In this document: piece after piece, positions 1-10,531 of the stretch
How the letters are laid out: each line of letters starts with the position of its first letter
Position numbering within the stretch: position 1 is the first letter of the stretch
Assembly (NCBI GenBank): GCA_903828535.1
Contig: CAIKMN010000011.1
Coordinates: 108,652 to 172,651, forward strand
DNA length: 64,000 nucleotides
Source of the DNA: an uncultured Curvibacter sp.
GTDB lineage: Bacteria; Pseudomonadota; Gammaproteobacteria; Burkholderiales; Burkholderiaceae_C
Reading direction: 5' to 3'
Translations under genes and position numbers: made by a program
Notes under the pieces: model-generated
Databases searched by the model: none
Seen by the model: only the letters and a program-made list of their open reading frames with translations
Told to the model about the DNA's origin: nothing

Positions 1-1395
1 GCTGATGGCGGCGTCATCAATGCCGACGACTACCGCCCCGATGGTTTGGAGCGCGAATTCGGCATGGGCAAAGACGGGCTCTATCGCCTGTCCGAAACCC
101 AAGCGCAAGAAATCTTGCAAATGCGCTTGCAACGCTTGACCGGTTTGGAGCAAGACAAAATCGTTGCTGAGTACAAAGAAGTCATGGCCGAGATTGACGA
201 TTTGCTCGACATCTTGTCCAAACCCGAGCGCGTCTCGGTCATCATTGGCGAAGAACTGAGCGAAATTAAACGGGAGTTTGGTCAAACCAAGCTGGGCGCT
301 CGCCGCAGCGAAATTGAGCACAGCGCGCAAGACCTGAGCACCGAAGACCTCATCACCCCCACCGACATGGTCGTGACGCTGAGCCACAGCGGCTACATCA
401 AGAGTCAGCCGCTCTCAGAGTACCGAGCGCAAAAACGCGGTGGGCGGGGCAAACAAGCCACGGCCACCAAAGAAGACGATTGGATTGACCAACTCTTCAT
501 TGCCAACACGCACGACTACATCTTGTGCTTCTCCAACCGGGGCCGCTTGTATTGGCTGAAGGTTTGGGAAGTTCCTGCAGGTTCGCGGGGTTCCCGCGGA
601 CGGCCGATTGTCAACATGTTCCCGCTGCAAGAAGGCGAAAAAATCAATGTGGTGTTGCCGCTGACGGGCGACAAACGCACCTTCCCTGCCGACCAATTTG
701 TGTTCATGGCGACCTCCATGGGGACAGTCAAGAAGACGGCGCTCGACGAGTTCAACAACCCCCGCAAGGGCGGCATCATCGCCGTCAATTTGGACGAAGG
801 CGACTACCTGATTGGCGCGGCGTTGACCGACGGCCAACACGATGTGATGCTCTTTAGCGACGGCGGCAAAGCCGTCCGCTTCGACGAAAACGATGTGCGA
901 CCCTTGGGCCGGAACGCCCGCGGTGTGCGCGGCATGACCATTGAAGAAGGCCAGCATGTGATTGCGATGTTGGTCGCCGAAGACGAACAACAAAGTGTCT
1001 TGACCGCCACCGAAAATGGTTTTGGCAAACGCACGTCGATTGTCGAATACACCCGGCACGGTCGTGGCACCAAGGGCATGATTGCCATCCAACAAACCGA
1101 GCGCAACGGCAAAGTCGTGGCCGCCACTTTGGTGCATGCCGACGACGAAATCATGCTCATCACCGACCGCGGTGTTCTGGTGCGCACCCGTGTCGCCGAA
1201 ATCCGCGAATTGGGCCGCGCCACGCAAGGCGTGACGTTGATGTCTTTGGACGAAGGTTCGCGCCTGTCGGGCTTGCAACGCATCGTTGAAAACGACGCCA
1301 ATCCAGAGGCGGAGGGTGAGTCGGGGTCGGGGTCTGATTTGGACACCGACGATCAAGCCGGTGAAGACAGCGCCGGCGCAACGCCCACCGCTTAA
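1..1395 (+). CDS. gyrA: DNA gyrase subunit A, C-terminal part (5' end outside window)
   Basis: The frame is open from base 1, so the start lies upstream and about 464 C-terminal residues are visible. GyrA wraps DNA and carries the breakage-reunion activity of gyrase. The first 90 residues match the end of the coiled-coil and tower region ([20 protein letters not shown]). The rest is the six-bladed beta-pinwheel, with a canonical GyrA box QKRGGRGK near 430-453 that separates gyrase from ParC. The last 35 residues are acidic and Ser/Gly-rich, like the regulatory tails of other GyrA proteins. The stop overlaps the serC start (TAATG), so the two are probably cotranscribed. Confidence 0.97.
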   Translation, partial: ADGGVINADDYRPDGLEREFGMGKDGLYRLSETQAQEILQMRLQRLTGLEQDKIVAEYKEVMAEIDDLLDILSKPERVSVIIGEELSEIKREFGQTKLGARRSEIEHSAQDLSTEDLITPTDMVVTLSHSGYIKSQPLSEYRAQKRGGRGKQATATKEDDWIDQLFIANTHDYILCFSNRGRLYWLKVWEVPAGSRGSRGRPIVNMFPLQEGEKINVVLPLTGDKRTFPADQFVFMATSMGTVKKTALDEFNNPRKGGIIAVNLDEGDYLIGAALTDGQHDVMLFSDGGKAVRFDENDVRPLGRNARGVRGMTIEEGQHVIAMLVAEDEQQSVLTATENGFGKRTSIVEYTRHGRGTKGMIAIQQTERNGKVVAATLVHADDEIMLITDRGVLVRTRVAEIRELGRATQGVTLMSLDEGSRLSGLQRIVENDANPEAEGESGSGSDLDTDDQAGEDSAGATPTA

Positions 1396-2549
1396 TGAGC
1401 GCACGCCCTTTTAACTTCTCTGCCGGGCCGGCCGCCCTGCCCGAGGCGGTTTTGAAGCAGGCCGCAGCAGAGATGCTTGACTGGCACGGCAGCGGCATGG
1501 GCGTGATGGAGATGAGCCACCGGGGCAAAGAGTTCATCCACATTTATGAACAAGCCGAGGCCGACTTCAGAGCGTTGTTGGCCATTCCTCCCGAATTCAA
1601 AATCTTGTTCATGCAGGGAGGCGGCTTGGCTGAAAACGCCATCGTCCCCTTGAATTTATCGAAAGGCCTGGCAGCCGACTTTGTGGTGACCGGGGGTTGG
1701 AGTCAAAAAAGCGCAAAAGAAGCGGCCAAGTATTGCCAAGCCCGCGTGATTGCGAGCAATGAGGCGACTCATTTCGCTGAGCTCCCCTCCCCCAGCAGCT
1801 GGCGTCTGAACACAGACGCGCAGTATGTGCACATTTGCTCGAACGAAACCATCCACGGCATCGAGTTCCAACAGTTGCCCGACCTCAAGGCGCTGGGCTG
1901 CGATGCGCCATTGGTGATCGATTTTTCTTCCCATGTGGCCTCCCGTTCCGTCGATTGGAGTCGGGTGGGATTGGCTTTTGGCGGCGCTCAAAAAAACCTA
2001 GGGCCCGCTGGCGTCACCTTGGTGGTGGTGCGCGAAGACTTGCTGGGTCATGCGCTGTCCATTTGCCCCAGCGCCTTTGACTACCAATTGGTCGCTAAAA
2101 ACGATTCGATGTACAACACCCCGCCCACCTATGGCATTTACATCGCTGGTCTGACCTTTCAGTGGCTGAAGCAACAAACGGAAATGACCACGGTCAACGG
2201 CGCTCCTATCGAGTTGCGAGGCGTGGCCGCGATGGCGGTTCGCAACCAAGCGAAGGCCAAGTTGCTCTACGACTACTTGGACCAATCGTCCGTGTTTGAA
2301 AGCCGGGTCGAACCCGCCGCGCGTTCCCGCATGAACGTGCCCTTCTTCTTTAACCGGGCGCTGGAAGCCGAGCGGGGTGCTGCCCTTTACGAGGCTTTCC
2401 TAAAGGGCGCTGCCACAGCGGGCTTGCTGCAACTCAAGGGCCATAAATCCTTGGGAGGACTGCGTGCCAGCCTCTACAACGCCATGCCATTGGCCGGGGT
2501 CCAAGCCCTGATTGCCTATCTGCAAGCATTTGAGAAAACCGGCTTATGA
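1395..2549 (+). CDS. serC: Phosphoserine aminotransferase
   Basis: This PLP enzyme converts 3-phosphohydroxypyruvate and glutamate to phosphoserine, and also serves pyridoxine synthesis. The protein is 384 residues, slightly longer than the 362 of E. coli. The N-terminal [15 protein letters not shown] is the family signature. The PLP lysine lies in [11 protein letters not shown] near residue 200. The ATG overlaps the gyrA stop by one base, and the 3' end overlaps pheA by 4 bases (ATGA). The serC-pheA-tyrA-aroA order is the common betaproteobacterial amino-acid supraoperon. Confidence 0.97.
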   Translation: MSARPFNFSAGPAALPEAVLKQAAAEMLDWHGSGMGVMEMSHRGKEFIHIYEQAEADFRALLAIPPEFKILFMQGGGLAENAIVPLNLSKGLAADFVVTGGWSQKSAKEAAKYCQARVIASNEATHFAELPSPSSWRLNTDAQYVHICSNETIHGIEFQQLPDLKALGCDAPLVIDFSSHVASRSVDWSRVGLAFGGAQKNLGPAGVTLVVVREDLLGHALSICPSAFDYQLVAKNDSMYNTPPTYGIYIAGLTFQWLKQQTEMTTVNGAPIELRGVAAMAVRNQAKAKLLYDYLDQSSVFESRVEPAARSRMNVPFFFNRALEAERGAALYEAFLKGAATAGLLQLKGHKSLGGLRASLYNAMPLAGVQALIAYLQAFEKTGL

Positions 2550-3679
2550 GCTCTGCCCCCAATTTGCCCGAACACCCCGATCAAGCGCCGAAAACGCTGC
2601 CCACCTTGGCTGAGCTGCGGGTGCAGATTGATGCACTGGACCAACAGCTTTTGAGCTTGGTCAACCAACGTGCCCGCGTGGCCGAATGGGTTGGTGAAGT
2701 CAAGCGGCGTGAAGGCTCCCCTTTCTTTCGTCCTGACCGAGTGGCTCAGGTCATTGAGAAAATCGAAAAAGCCAACCCAGGCCCTCTCAAGAACGAACAC
2801 GTGGCGGCCATTTGGCGCGAAATCATGTCGGCTTGTTTGGCGTTGGAATCACCCCAACGTGTCGCCATTTTGGGTCCCGCAGGCACCTTCTGCGAGCAAG
2901 CCGCCCTTGAATACTTTGGCAGCGCAGCCGAGTTCATTTACTGCGCCAACTTTGACGAGGTGTTCCAGGCCACCGCCGCCGGCAGCGCGCAATACGGCGT
3001 GGTGGGGGTTGAAAATTCAGTGGAAGGCGTGGTCACACGTTCGCTGGATTTGTTCTTGCACACGCCCACCCATGTGGTCGGCGAAGTCAGTCTGTTGGTG
3101 CGCCACAACCTGATGCGCCAAGTGAATGCCTTGGAAGATATTCAGGTGGTGATGGCCCATCCACAAGCGTTGGCTCAATGCCAGGCTTGGCTCACCAAGC
3201 ACCTCCCTGATGTGGAGCGCCGCCCCGTCTCCAGCAATGCCGAAGGCGCCCGTCTGGCTGCCAGCAACCCGGCTTGGGCCGCACTGGCCAGTGAACGCGC
3301 GGCCAGCAATTTTGGCTTGCACATCGTGGCCCATGCCGTCCAAGACGACGCCTACAACCGGACGCGCTTTGCCATCATTGCCTTGCCTGAAACCTTGTCG
3401 ACACCCCCCGTCAGCGGCCAAGACTGCACCAGCCTCGTGGTGTCCGTCCCGAACCGACCCGGCGCAGTGCACGACTTGCTGGTGCCGCTCAAAACGCATG
3501 GTGTTTCCATGACGCGGTTTGAATCGCGCCCCGCCCGCACCGGTCAATGGGAATACTATTTTTACATCGACCTCGCCGGTCATGCCTCTGAACCCCATGT
3601 AGCGAACGCGCTGAAAGAGTTGCGTGAACTTTGTGCGTTTTACAAAGTTTTGGGCAGCTACCCGGTGGCCACGGCCTGA
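2546..3679 (+). CDS. pheA: Bifunctional chorismate mutase / prephenate dehydratase (P-protein)
   Basis: It commits chorismate to phenylalanine in two steps. Three domains can be seen. An AroQ chorismate mutase helix bundle spans about residues 23-105 ([20 protein letters not shown]). The prephenate dehydratase begins at [17 protein letters not shown] near residue 108. A C-terminal ACT domain begins near 292 ([17 protein letters not shown]) and contains the ESRP motif of the phenylalanine effector site. The length of 377 is usual. The start codon overlaps the serC stop (ATGA), which implies translational coupling. Feedback inhibition by Phe is expected from the ACT domain. Confidence 0.96.
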   Translation: MSSAPNLPEHPDQAPKTLPTLAELRVQIDALDQQLLSLVNQRARVAEWVGEVKRREGSPFFRPDRVAQVIEKIEKANPGPLKNEHVAAIWREIMSACLALESPQRVAILGPAGTFCEQAALEYFGSAAEFIYCANFDEVFQATAAGSAQYGVVGVENSVEGVVTRSLDLFLHTPTHVVGEVSLLVRHNLMRQVNALEDIQVVMAHPQALAQCQAWLTKHLPDVERRPVSSNAEGARLAASNPAWAALASERAASNFGLHIVAHAVQDDAYNRTRFAIIALPETLSTPPVSGQDCTSLVVSVPNRPGAVHDLLVPLKTHGVSMTRFESRPARTGQWEYYFYIDLAGHASEPHVANALKELRELCAFYKVLGSYPVATA

Positions 3680-3686
3680 GCACCAC

Positions 3687-4595
3687 ATGATGGTGGAACG
3701 TCTGGGCCTGATTGGCTGCGGCTTGATGGGCGGCTCTTTTGCCTTGGCCTTGAAACAAGCGGGCCTCGTGAGGCACGTGGTGGGATTCAGCCCCAGAGAA
3801 AGCACGCGGGCCAAGGCATTGGCATTGGGCGTCATTGATGAAGCCGTGGGTTCTCTCCATGAAGCCGTTCGGGACGCCGATGTGGTGCTGCTGGCGGTGC
3901 CGGTCGCGGCGACAGCGTCCAGCTTGCGCGCCATGGCGCCCTTTCTCCGTGTCGACACCTTGTTGATGGACGTCGGCTCCACCAAAGCCGATGTGGTGCA
4001 AGCGGCTCAACGCAACTTGGGCGACAAACTGCCTTGCTTTGTGCCCGCGCACCCGATTGCAGGCAGTGAACGCGCTGGCATTGAAGCCGCGCACGCCGAT
4101 TTGTACCGAGGCCAGGCTCTGATTCTGACGCCGATCGCCGAAACAGACGCCACCCCCGTGGCCCGAGCGCACCAACTTTGGCAGGCCTTGGGCTGCCACG
4201 TGAGTTGCATGAGCCCGGAGGCGCACGACGCCACCTTTGCCGCTGTCAGCCACCTGCCTCATTTGCTGGCCTTTGCCTTCATCCAAGGTTTGAGCGAACA
4301 ACCGCAAGGGGCCGAGTTCATGTCTTTGGCAGGCCCGGGTTTTAGAGATTTCAGCCGCATTGCGGCCAGCGACCCTGCCGTTTGGCGTGACATTTTCAGC
4401 GCCAATGCGGGCCAGGTTTTGGTTCAATTGAGCCAATTTCGCCATGCCTTGGCGTCCTTCGAGACCCAATTACAAGCCCTTGCTCAGGGTCAACCCGATC
4501 AGAATTTGACTCAGAACTCGACTCCGCATTTGGCCAAGCTAGAACAACTAATAGCCCAAGCCAGCGCCATGCGCGCGAAATGGAAAGCCAACTAA
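3687..4595 (+). CDS. tyrA: Prephenate/arogenate dehydrogenase
   Basis: This NAD(P)-dependent enzyme oxidatively decarboxylates prephenate in tyrosine synthesis. The N-terminal Rossmann glycine motif is [13 protein letters not shown]. Further family marks are the conserved [12 protein letters not shown] segment and the helical dimerisation domain with [11 protein letters not shown] chose the tandem ATGATG at 3687/3690, 7 bases after the pheA stop. A longer frame runs back into pheA but lacks family similarity. From 3687 the protein is 302 residues, normal for stand-alone TyrA without a mutase or ACT domain. Confidence 0.94.
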   Translation: MMVERLGLIGCGLMGGSFALALKQAGLVRHVVGFSPRESTRAKALALGVIDEAVGSLHEAVRDADVVLLAVPVAATASSLRAMAPFLRVDTLLMDVGSTKADVVQAAQRNLGDKLPCFVPAHPIAGSERAGIEAAHADLYRGQALILTPIAETDATPVARAHQLWQALGCHVSCMSPEAHDATFAAVSHLPHLLAFAFIQGLSEQPQGAEFMSLAGPGFRDFSRIAASDPAVWRDIFSANAGQVLVQLSQFRHALASFETQLQALAQGQPDQNLTQNSTPHLAKLEQLIAQASAMRAKWKAN

Positions 4596-4597
4596 AA

Positions 4598-6673
4598 ATG
4601 TACAGCACCGAATTTCTGGACATCCCACCGCTCGTTTCTGCGGGCGGTTGCGTCACCTTGCCAGGCTCCAAAAGCATCTCGAACCGAGTGCTGTTGTTGG
4701 CCGCACTGAGTCAAGGCACGACCACCATTCACGACCTGTTGGACTCCGACGATACCCGGGTCATGTTGGACGCTTTGCGCGCTTTGGGCTGCCAAGTGGA
4801 GAACGCTGAAGTCAACCAAAAGCAAGTCTTGCAAGTGACGGGCTTGGGCGGTCGTTTGTCCGACCTTGTCTTGAGCCAGTTCAATGCCGAACACCCTTTG
4901 GCCTTGTTTTTGGGCAACGCCGGCACGGCCATGCGTCCCTTGACAGCGGCCTTGTCGCTGCTGGGTGGCCATTTTCAAATGAGCGGTGTGGCCCGCATGC
5001 ACGAACGCCCCATCGGCGACTTGGTCGATGCCCTGCGTCAACTCGGCTGTCACATTGACTACTTGGGTCAAGACGGCTATCCCCCTTTGAAAATTGCCCC
5101 CGCCCATTTCAAAAACAACGGCCCGATCTCGGTGCGGGGCGATGTGTCCAGTCAATTCTTAACCGCCTTGTTGATGGCGCTGCCCTTGGTGGCCGAGCAA
5201 GACATTGTGATTGAGGTGGTGGGCGAGTTGATCTCCAAGCCGTACATCGACATCACCCTGAAACTGTTGGCGCGCTTTGGCATCCAAGTGCAACGCGAAG
5301 CCTGGCAGCGCTTCACCATTCCAGCGGGTTCACGCTATCACTCGCCGGGCGAAATGTATGTGGAAGCCGATGCGTCTTCCGCCAGCTATTTCATTGCCTT
5401 GGGCGCACTGGCGGGCGCAGAACCGCTGCGCATTCAAGGCGTGGGGTTGGCATCCATTCAAGGTGACATACGGTTCGTTGAGGCAGCCAAAGCCATGGGT
5501 GCCGTCGTGACTGGCGGCCCAAATTGGCTGGAAGTGAGCCGGGCCAATCACCAAAACGCGCAGGGCCAGTGGGCCTTGAAAGCGATTGATTTGGATTGCA
5601 ACCACATCCCAGACGCCGCCATGACGCTGGCGGTCATGGCCTTGTTTGCCGACGGCCCGACCACGCTGCGTAACATTGCCAGTTGGCGCGTCAAAGAAAC
5701 CGACCGCATTGCCGCCATGGCCATAGAAGCCCGCAAATTGGGCGCTACCATGGAAGAAGGCCCCGACTGGCTCCGTGTCCATCCCTTGCCCAAAGACCAA
5801 TGGCGCAGCGCCAGCATCCACACTTATGACGACCACCGCGTCGCCATGTGTTTTTCTCTAGCGGCCTTTAACCCTGCCGCCATCAAAGTGCGCATTGAAG
5901 ACCCCAAGTGCGTCGCCAAGACCTTTCCCGATTACTTTGAAACCCTGTTTTCTGTGGTTCAAACGCCGGTTGAGAACATCCCCGTCATTTGCGTGGATGG
6001 CCCCACGGCTTCCGGCAAAGGGACCTTGGCGGGCATGACCGCCAGCCGATTGGGCTATTTGCTGCTCGACTCGGGTGCCCTTTACCGCTTGGTCGGCTTG
6101 GCAGCCCGACAAGCCCATTTGCCAATGGACGCGGTTCCTGGGCAAAGTGCTGAAGAGGCTCGACAAAAGGCCATCGCCGATTGCGCCAGTCAAATGTCGG
6201 TGCAATTTGAAGCCGACCACGTGCTGCTGAATGGCCAAGACGTCAGCCGCTTGATTCGCACCGAGGCAGCGGGCATGGATGCCTCGTCGGTCTCTGCCAT
6301 CCCCGCCGTGCGCCAATCTTTGCACGATTTGCAACTGCGTTTTAGACGCCTGCCCGGCTTGGTCGCCGATGGGCGTGACATGGGCACGGTGGTCTTTCCT
6401 GACGCGCCCTTGAAGGTCTTTTTGACCGCAAGCGCTGAAAAACGGGCAGAACGTCGGCACAAGCAATTGATTTCTAAAGGAATTTCGGCTAACATATCGG
6501 TCTTGCTTGCAGATTTAATGGCACGCGACACACGGGATTCCACCCGCGAAATCGCACCACTGAAGCCTGCGGACAATGCGAAGTTGCTAGACAACTCCGA
6601 GCTCTCCATCGACGAGTCGGTGGCCCAAGTCTTGGCTTGGTGGCAGGACGTTCAGCAAATTCAAAAACCCTAG
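4598..6673 (+). CDS. aroA-cmk: EPSP synthase fused to cytidylate kinase
   Basis: One reading frame encodes two enzymes. The first ~450 residues are 3-phosphoshikimate 1-carboxyvinyltransferase (shikimate pathway), with [15 protein letters not shown] near the N-terminus, the [15 protein letters not shown] loop and DDHRVAM toward the end. From about residue 460 a complete CMP/dCMP kinase follows, with the P-loop [10 protein letters not shown] and the [13 protein letters not shown] motif. There is no stop or frameshift between them. The start is taken at ATG 4598 ([12 protein letters not shown]), 10 bases after GGAAAG; an in-frame ATG at 4580 inside tyrA is the alternative. NCBI names such a bifunctional protein in Burkholderiales. 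rpsA follows, as it does behind cmk in many bacteria. Confidence 0.95.
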   Translation: MYSTEFLDIPPLVSAGGCVTLPGSKSISNRVLLLAALSQGTTTIHDLLDSDDTRVMLDALRALGCQVENAEVNQKQVLQVTGLGGRLSDLVLSQFNAEHPLALFLGNAGTAMRPLTAALSLLGGHFQMSGVARMHERPIGDLVDALRQLGCHIDYLGQDGYPPLKIAPAHFKNNGPISVRGDVSSQFLTALLMALPLVAEQDIVIEVVGELISKPYIDITLKLLARFGIQVQREAWQRFTIPAGSRYHSPGEMYVEADASSASYFIALGALAGAEPLRIQGVGLASIQGDIRFVEAAKAMGAVVTGGPNWLEVSRANHQNAQGQWALKAIDLDCNHIPDAAMTLAVMALFADGPTTLRNIASWRVKETDRIAAMAIEARKLGATMEEGPDWLRVHPLPKDQWRSASIHTYDDHRVAMCFSLAAFNPAAIKVRIEDPKCVAKTFPDYFETLFSVVQTPVENIPVICVDGPTASGKGTLAGMTASRLGYLLLDSGALYRLVGLAARQAHLPMDAVPGQSAEEARQKAIADCASQMSVQFEADHVLLNGQDVSRLIRTEAAGMDASSVSAIPAVRQSLHDLQLRFRRLPGLVADGRDMGTVVFPDAPLKVFLTASAEKRAERRHKQLISKGISANISVLLADLMARDTRDSTREIAPLKPADNAKLLDNSELSIDESVAQVLAWWQDVQQIQKP

Positions 6674-6744
6674 AAAACCGGCCCACCCTGCCCCCCTCGT
6701 GCGTCAGCACATGGTCTGGGTGGATTGTTTAACTTGTAACCCCG

Positions 6745-6769
6745 CCGCGGTCAGGAACGCCTGCTGCGG
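6745..6769 (+). promoter_or_regulatory. Hairpin in the rpsA leader
   Basis: The 113-base gap between aroA-cmk and rpsA contains CCGC...GCGG enclosing CAGG-AACG-CCTG, a compact stem-loop about 18 bases before the rpsA start. No T-run follows, so it is not a typical terminator. In E. coli S1 represses its own translation through leader structure, and this hairpin could play that part. That role is inference. Confidence 0.35.
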
Positions 6770-6786
6770 ATTAGGAAAAATCCCTC

Positions 6787-8472
6787 ATGTCAGAATCTTT
6801 TGCCGCCCTATTTGAAGAATCGTTGCAGCGCTCAGAAATGCGCGCAGGCGAAGTCATTACCGCTGAAGTGGTTCGCATCGAACACAGCTTCGTGGTGGTC
6901 AACGCCGGTTTGAAATCCGAGGCCTATGTGCCTCTTGAAGAGTTCAAAAACGATCAGGGCGAAGTTGAAGTCCAAGTTGGTGACTTCGTTTCCGTCGCTA
7001 TCGACGCCATCGAAAACGGCTACGGCGACACCATCTTGTCGCGCGACAAAGCCAAGCGTTTGGCCTCCTGGTTGTCCCTCGAAAAAGCCTTGGAATCTGG
7101 CGAATTTGTCACGGGCACCACCAGTGGCAAGGTCAAGGGTGGCCTGACCGTTTTGGTCAATGGCATCCGCGCTTTCTTGCCTGGTTCGTTGATCGACACC
7201 CGTCCCATCAAGGACCTGTCGCCCTACGAAAACAAAACCATGGAATTCAAGGTCATCAAGCTCGACCGCAAGCGCAACAACGTCGTGCTGTCACGCCGCG
7301 CTGTGGTGGAAGCCTCGATGGGCGAAGAACGCGCCAAGTTGATGGAAAACCTGAAAGAAGGCTCCATCGTTCACGGTGTCGTCAAGAACATCACCGAATA
7401 CGGCGCCTTCGTTGACTTGGGTGGCATCGACGGTCTTTTGCACATCACCGACATGGCTTGGCGTCGTGTGCGTCACCCCAGCGAAGTGGTGGCAGCCGGT
7501 CAAGAAATCACCGCCAAGATTCTCAAATTTGACACCGACAAAAACCGTGTGTCTTTGGGTCTCAAGCAAATGGGCGACGACCCCTGGATGGGCGTCAACC
7601 GCCGCTACCCACAAAGCACCCGCTTGTTTGGCAAGATCACCAACATCGCCGACTACGGCGCGTTTGTGGAACTCGAACCCGGCATCGAAGGCCTGGTGCA
7701 CGTTTCCGAAATGGACTGGACCAACAAAAACGTGGCCCCCAACAAGCTGGTGTCCTTGGGCGACGAAGTCGAAGTCATGGTTTTGGAAATCGACGAAGAC
7801 AAGCGCCGCATCAGCTTGGGCATGAAGCAATGCCGCGCCAACCCTTGGCAAGAGTTTGCTCAAAACACCAAGCGTGGCGACCGCGTCAAGGGCCCGATCA
7901 AATCGATCACCGACTTCGGCGTGTTCGTGGGCTTGGCCGCCGGCATCGACGGTTTGGTGCACTTGTCTGACCTGTCTTGGAACGAAACCGGCGAAGCCGC
8001 CGTGCGCAATTACAAGAAAGGCCAAGACGTTGAAGCCATCGTATTGGCAGTGGACGTCGAACGCGAACGCATCTCCCTGGGCATCAAGCAACTCGACTCA
8101 GACCCCTTCACAACCTTTGCTTCGATCAACGACAAGGGCCAAATCGTGACTGGCAAGGTCAAGACCGTGGACGCCCGTGGTGCAGAAATCGACCTCGGCG
8201 AAGACATCATCGGCTATCTGCGCGCCAGCGAAATTTCACGTGACCGCGTGGAAGACGCCCGCAATGTGCTGAAAGAAGGCGACGAAGTCACCGCTGTGGT
8301 GGTCAATGTGGATCGCAAGACCCGCAACATCCAGTTGTCGATCAAGGCCAAGGACCAAGCTGACCAGCAAGAAGCCATGGCTTCTTTGAGCCAGCAATCC
8401 GCTCGCGACAACGCCGGTACCACCAGCCTGGGCGCTTTGTTGCGTGCCAAGTTGGACAACGGCAGCAACTAA
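6787..8472 (+). CDS. rpsA: 30S ribosomal protein S1
   Basis: S1 binds mRNA on the 30S subunit and helps initiation on structured or weak-SD messages. The 561 residues contain six S1/OB repeats. Repeats 3-6 are plain from recurring [22 protein letters not shown], [23 protein letters not shown] and [27 protein letters not shown] blocks, each followed by RISLG. Length and repeat number match the full proteobacterial S1. The start ATG at 6787 ([13 protein letters not shown]) matches the family N-terminus, with AGGA about 10 bases upstream. ihfB follows after a terminator-like hairpin, as in E. coli. Confidence 0.98.
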   Translation: MSESFAALFEESLQRSEMRAGEVITAEVVRIEHSFVVVNAGLKSEAYVPLEEFKNDQGEVEVQVGDFVSVAIDAIENGYGDTILSRDKAKRLASWLSLEKALESGEFVTGTTSGKVKGGLTVLVNGIRAFLPGSLIDTRPIKDLSPYENKTMEFKVIKLDRKRNNVVLSRRAVVEASMGEERAKLMENLKEGSIVHGVVKNITEYGAFVDLGGIDGLLHITDMAWRRVRHPSEVVAAGQEITAKILKFDTDKNRVSLGLKQMGDDPWMGVNRRYPQSTRLFGKITNIADYGAFVELEPGIEGLVHVSEMDWTNKNVAPNKLVSLGDEVEVMVLEIDEDKRRISLGMKQCRANPWQEFAQNTKRGDRVKGPIKSITDFGVFVGLAAGIDGLVHLSDLSWNETGEAAVRNYKKGQDVEAIVLAVDVERERISLGIKQLDSDPFTTFASINDKGQIVTGKVKTVDARGAEIDLGEDIIGYLRASEISRDRVEDARNVLKEGDEVTAVVVNVDRKTRNIQLSIKAKDQADQQEAMASLSQQSARDNAGTTSLGALLRAKLDNGSN

Positions 8473-8504
8473 CCCACACAGGGGTTAATCCCTGGGTTCC
8501 ACAA

Positions 8505-8539
8505 GCTGGCTCTGCGAACAAAGCAGGGTCAGCTTTTTT
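8505..8539 (+). terminator. Rho-independent terminator after rpsA
   Basis: GCTGGCTCTGC at 8505-8515 pairs with GCAGGGTCAGC at 8523-8533 (two G-U wobbles, 7-base loop), followed at once by six T. It probably ends or attenuates the rpsA transcript ahead of ihfB. Confidence 0.8.
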
Positions 8540-8578
8540 CATGCCATTCTCGTTTTATTTTTACTTTCCATTGCCGAC

Positions 8579-8872
8579 ATGACCCGTTCCGATCTTGTTG
8601 AAGAATTGGCTAACCGATTCAAACAACTCACCCAACGCGACGCCGAGCAAGCGGTGAAGACCATCTTGGACGCATTGAGCCAGGCGCTGTCGCGGGGACA
8701 TCGGGTGGAAATTCGGGGCTTTGGCAGCTTCTCGGTGAACCGCCGGCCTCCCCGTTTGGGTCGCAACCCCCGCAGCGGAGAAAGCGTGGCCATTCCCGAA
8801 AAACGCGTGCCCCATTTCAAACCAGGCAAAGGGCTGCGCGAATCGGTGGACAATTCCAGCGCCTCAAAATGA
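8579..8872 (+). CDS. ihfB: Integration host factor subunit beta
   Basis: IHF-beta pairs with IHF-alpha to bend DNA by more than 160 degrees in recombination, replication and transcription control. The 97-residue protein has the HU/IHF fold. It carries the beta-subunit N-terminus [14 protein letters not shown], the [20 protein letters not shown] arm region and [16 protein letters not shown]. The length is typical. It lies between rpsA and lapA, the conserved neighbourhood in beta- and gammaproteobacteria. Confidence 0.97.
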   Translation: MTRSDLVEELANRFKQLTQRDAEQAVKTILDALSQALSRGHRVEIRGFGSFSVNRRPPRLGRNPRSGESVAIPEKRVPHFKPGKGLRESVDNSSASK

Positions 8873-8896
8873 TTCGTTCGCTATGATTCACAGCCT

Positions 8897-9145
8897 ATGA
8901 AATACCTGCTGTGGCTGCTCAAAGCTGTCATTTTTTTTACCCTGTTTGCTTTTGCTCTGAATAACCAACAAGAGGGCAGCATCCACCTTTGGTTTGGTAC
9001 GGTTTGGCGTGCGCCGATGGTCTTGATGGTGTTGACCATTTTCGCCATGGGCGCGGCGGTGGGCGTCTTGGGCATGCTGCCGAAAATGCGCGCCAAACCA
9101 GGGACGTCTGCAGCCAACCCAAAGGATGCTTCGGATGGAGTTTGA
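8897..9145 (+). CDS. lapA: LapA-family inner membrane protein (DUF1049)
   Basis: The protein is small (82 residues) with two hydrophobic segments, at about 4-20 (LLWLLKAVIFFTLFAFA) and 40-62 (MVLMVLTIFAMGAAVGVLGML). Between them is the NNQ...WFG pattern of the LapA domain. In E. coli LapA works with LapB in lipopolysaccharide assembly and control of LpxC turnover. The gene sits 24 bases after ihfB and overlaps the downstream lapB start by 11 bases, which supports coupled expression. Confidence 0.88.
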   Translation: MKYLLWLLKAVIFFTLFAFALNNQQEGSIHLWFGTVWRAPMVLMVLTIFAMGAAVGVLGMLPKMRAKPGTSAANPKDASDGV

Positions 9146-10355
9146 CCTCAGTTGGCTGCTGCTGGGCCTGCCCCTGGCCTTTGTGCTCGGGTGGGGCGCC
9201 TCTCGCTTTGATTTACGACAACTTCGATTGGAAAACAAGCAAGCGCCTAAGTCGTATTTCAAAGGTCTGAATTACCTCTTGAACGAACAGCAAGACCAGG
9301 CCATCGACGCTTTCATTGAAGCCGTGCAAAACGACCCCGACACCTCAGAGTTGCATTTTGCGTTGGGCAATTTGTTCCGCCGACGAGGCGAGTTTGAGCG
9401 TGCCGTGCGGGTGCATGAACACCTGTTGAGCCGTGCCGACTTGACCCCAACAGACCGCGACCGTGCGCAGCATGCGTTGGCTCTGGATTTCTTGAAAGCG
9501 GGCCTGCTGGACCGTGCTGAAACCGCCCTTAAAAAACTCGAGGGCACGACCTTTGAAAGCACCTCCCGACTGGCGCTTTTGGCCATTTATGAACGCTCTC
9601 GCGATTGGCCCCAAGCGGCTGAAATTGCCCAGCGCATGACCCAAGCCCAGCAAGGTCAATTTGCCAACCGCGAAGCCCACTACCTGTGTGAACAGGCATT
9701 ACAAGAAGCCCATACCAAGCCTGAACTGGCCTTGGAGCGCCTAGATCAAGCGATCCAAACGGCGCCTGAGGCGCCGAGAGCGTATTTGGAAAAGGCCAAA
9801 CTGCTCGCCACCTTGCAGCAATTTCAAGCCGTCGACGCCTGCCTGACCTTGTTGTCGCAACGCTGCCCTGGCCATATTCCCTTGGGTGCCCTTTTGTGGG
9901 CTCAAGCAGCGAACAAGACACAACAGCAAGCCAGGGTCGACTTGATGTTGCAAAAACTGGATGCAGATCGCCCCAGCTTGGATTTGTTGGAGGCCCGCAT
10001 CGGGCTGATTGACAACGGCCAAAACGCGCCCAGCGATGCCCTGCAAAAGACCTTGGCCCTTTATGAAAGCCATCTAGAGAAAGAACCTTCTCTCGTGGCC
10101 GCATCGGGGTGGCTTCAAGCCCAAGCCCAAGCACAAGTGCAAGCCCATGCAACAACCCAATTGTCCTTGACGTCTTCGGAATCGCCCCCCACGGCCTGGC
10201 CTAAAACACTCCAACGCGCCCTGGACCGGGCCACTTTGCCATTGAGTCGCTACCGCTGCGCGGCCTGTGGTTTCGAAGCCAAAACCTACTTTTGGCACTG
10301 CCCAGGCTGCCAGTCTTGGGACAGTTTTCCGCCCCAGCGCATCGAAGAGCTCTGA
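9135..10355 (+). CDS. lapB: Lipopolysaccharide assembly protein LapB (YciM)
   Basis: LapB is an inner-membrane-anchored TPR protein that, in E. coli, recruits FtsH to LpxC and coordinates LPS synthesis. Features in order are an N-terminal anchor (WLLLGLPLAFVLGWGASRF), many TPRs from about residue 45, and a C-terminal rubredoxin-like metal site with two CxxC pairs (YRCAACGF and HCPGCQSW). I chose ATG 9135 (MEFDLSWLLLG) over 9126 because AAGG lies 9 bases upstream. A Gln/Ala run (near 10125-10150) before the metal domain is low complexity. Length is 406, slightly above E. coli's 389. Confidence 0.92.
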   Translation: MEFDLSWLLLGLPLAFVLGWGASRFDLRQLRLENKQAPKSYFKGLNYLLNEQQDQAIDAFIEAVQNDPDTSELHFALGNLFRRRGEFERAVRVHEHLLSRADLTPTDRDRAQHALALDFLKAGLLDRAETALKKLEGTTFESTSRLALLAIYERSRDWPQAAEIAQRMTQAQQGQFANREAHYLCEQALQEAHTKPELALERLDQAIQTAPEAPRAYLEKAKLLATLQQFQAVDACLTLLSQRCPGHIPLGALLWAQAANKTQQQARVDLMLQKLDADRPSLDLLEARIGLIDNGQNAPSDALQKTLALYESHLEKEPSLVAASGWLQAQAQAQVQAHATTQLSLTSSESPPTAWPKTLQRALDRATLPLSRYRCAACGFEAKTYFWHCPGCQSWDSFPPQRIEEL

Positions 10356-10417
10356 GCCGATCTGCTTGACAAAGTTAAGCCCCCTGCAAGGCGCCTTGCC
10401 ACCCCCTCGCCACCCCG

Positions 10418-10429
10418 GGTAAATTTACC
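10418..10429. promoter_or_regulatory. 12-bp perfect palindrome between lapB and comEA
   Basis: GGTAAATTTACC is self-complementary and lies in GC-rich surroundings, 63 bases after lapB and 100 bases before the comEA-like gene. It could be an operator, but no regulator is known. A TTGACA at 10366-10371 lies upstream without a convincing -10. Confidence 0.25.
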
Positions 10430-10481
10430 GGCGGTAGAGCTCATCGGCTGAACTGCATCCGCAATCCTTTCTTGATACGGG

Positions 10482-10531
10482 ATGATCAATCCCATCCGCA
10501 ACCCGCGGACATTCACCTAGGGATTGATCAT
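10482..10531 (+). promoter_or_regulatory. Inverted repeat that covers the comEA SD and start codon
   Basis: ATGATCAATCCC at 10482-10493 is the exact reverse complement of GGGATTGATCAT at 10520-10531. The right arm contains the AGGGA ribosome binding site and the first two bases of the ATG at 10530. The 26-base loop holds a small CCGC/GCGG hairpin. In RNA the 12-bp stem would hide the translation start, so a thermosensor or other translational switch is possible. A DNA operator is the alternative. Confidence 0.5.

Noticed and set aside
3017..4469. Long open frames on the minus strand opposite pheA and tyrA
   Set aside because: They are antisense shadows of well-supported genes; composition is GC3-driven and no family similarity is seen.
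7291..8091. Long minus-strand frame opposite rpsA
   Set aside because: Repetitive only because it mirrors the S1 repeats; no RBS or family features.
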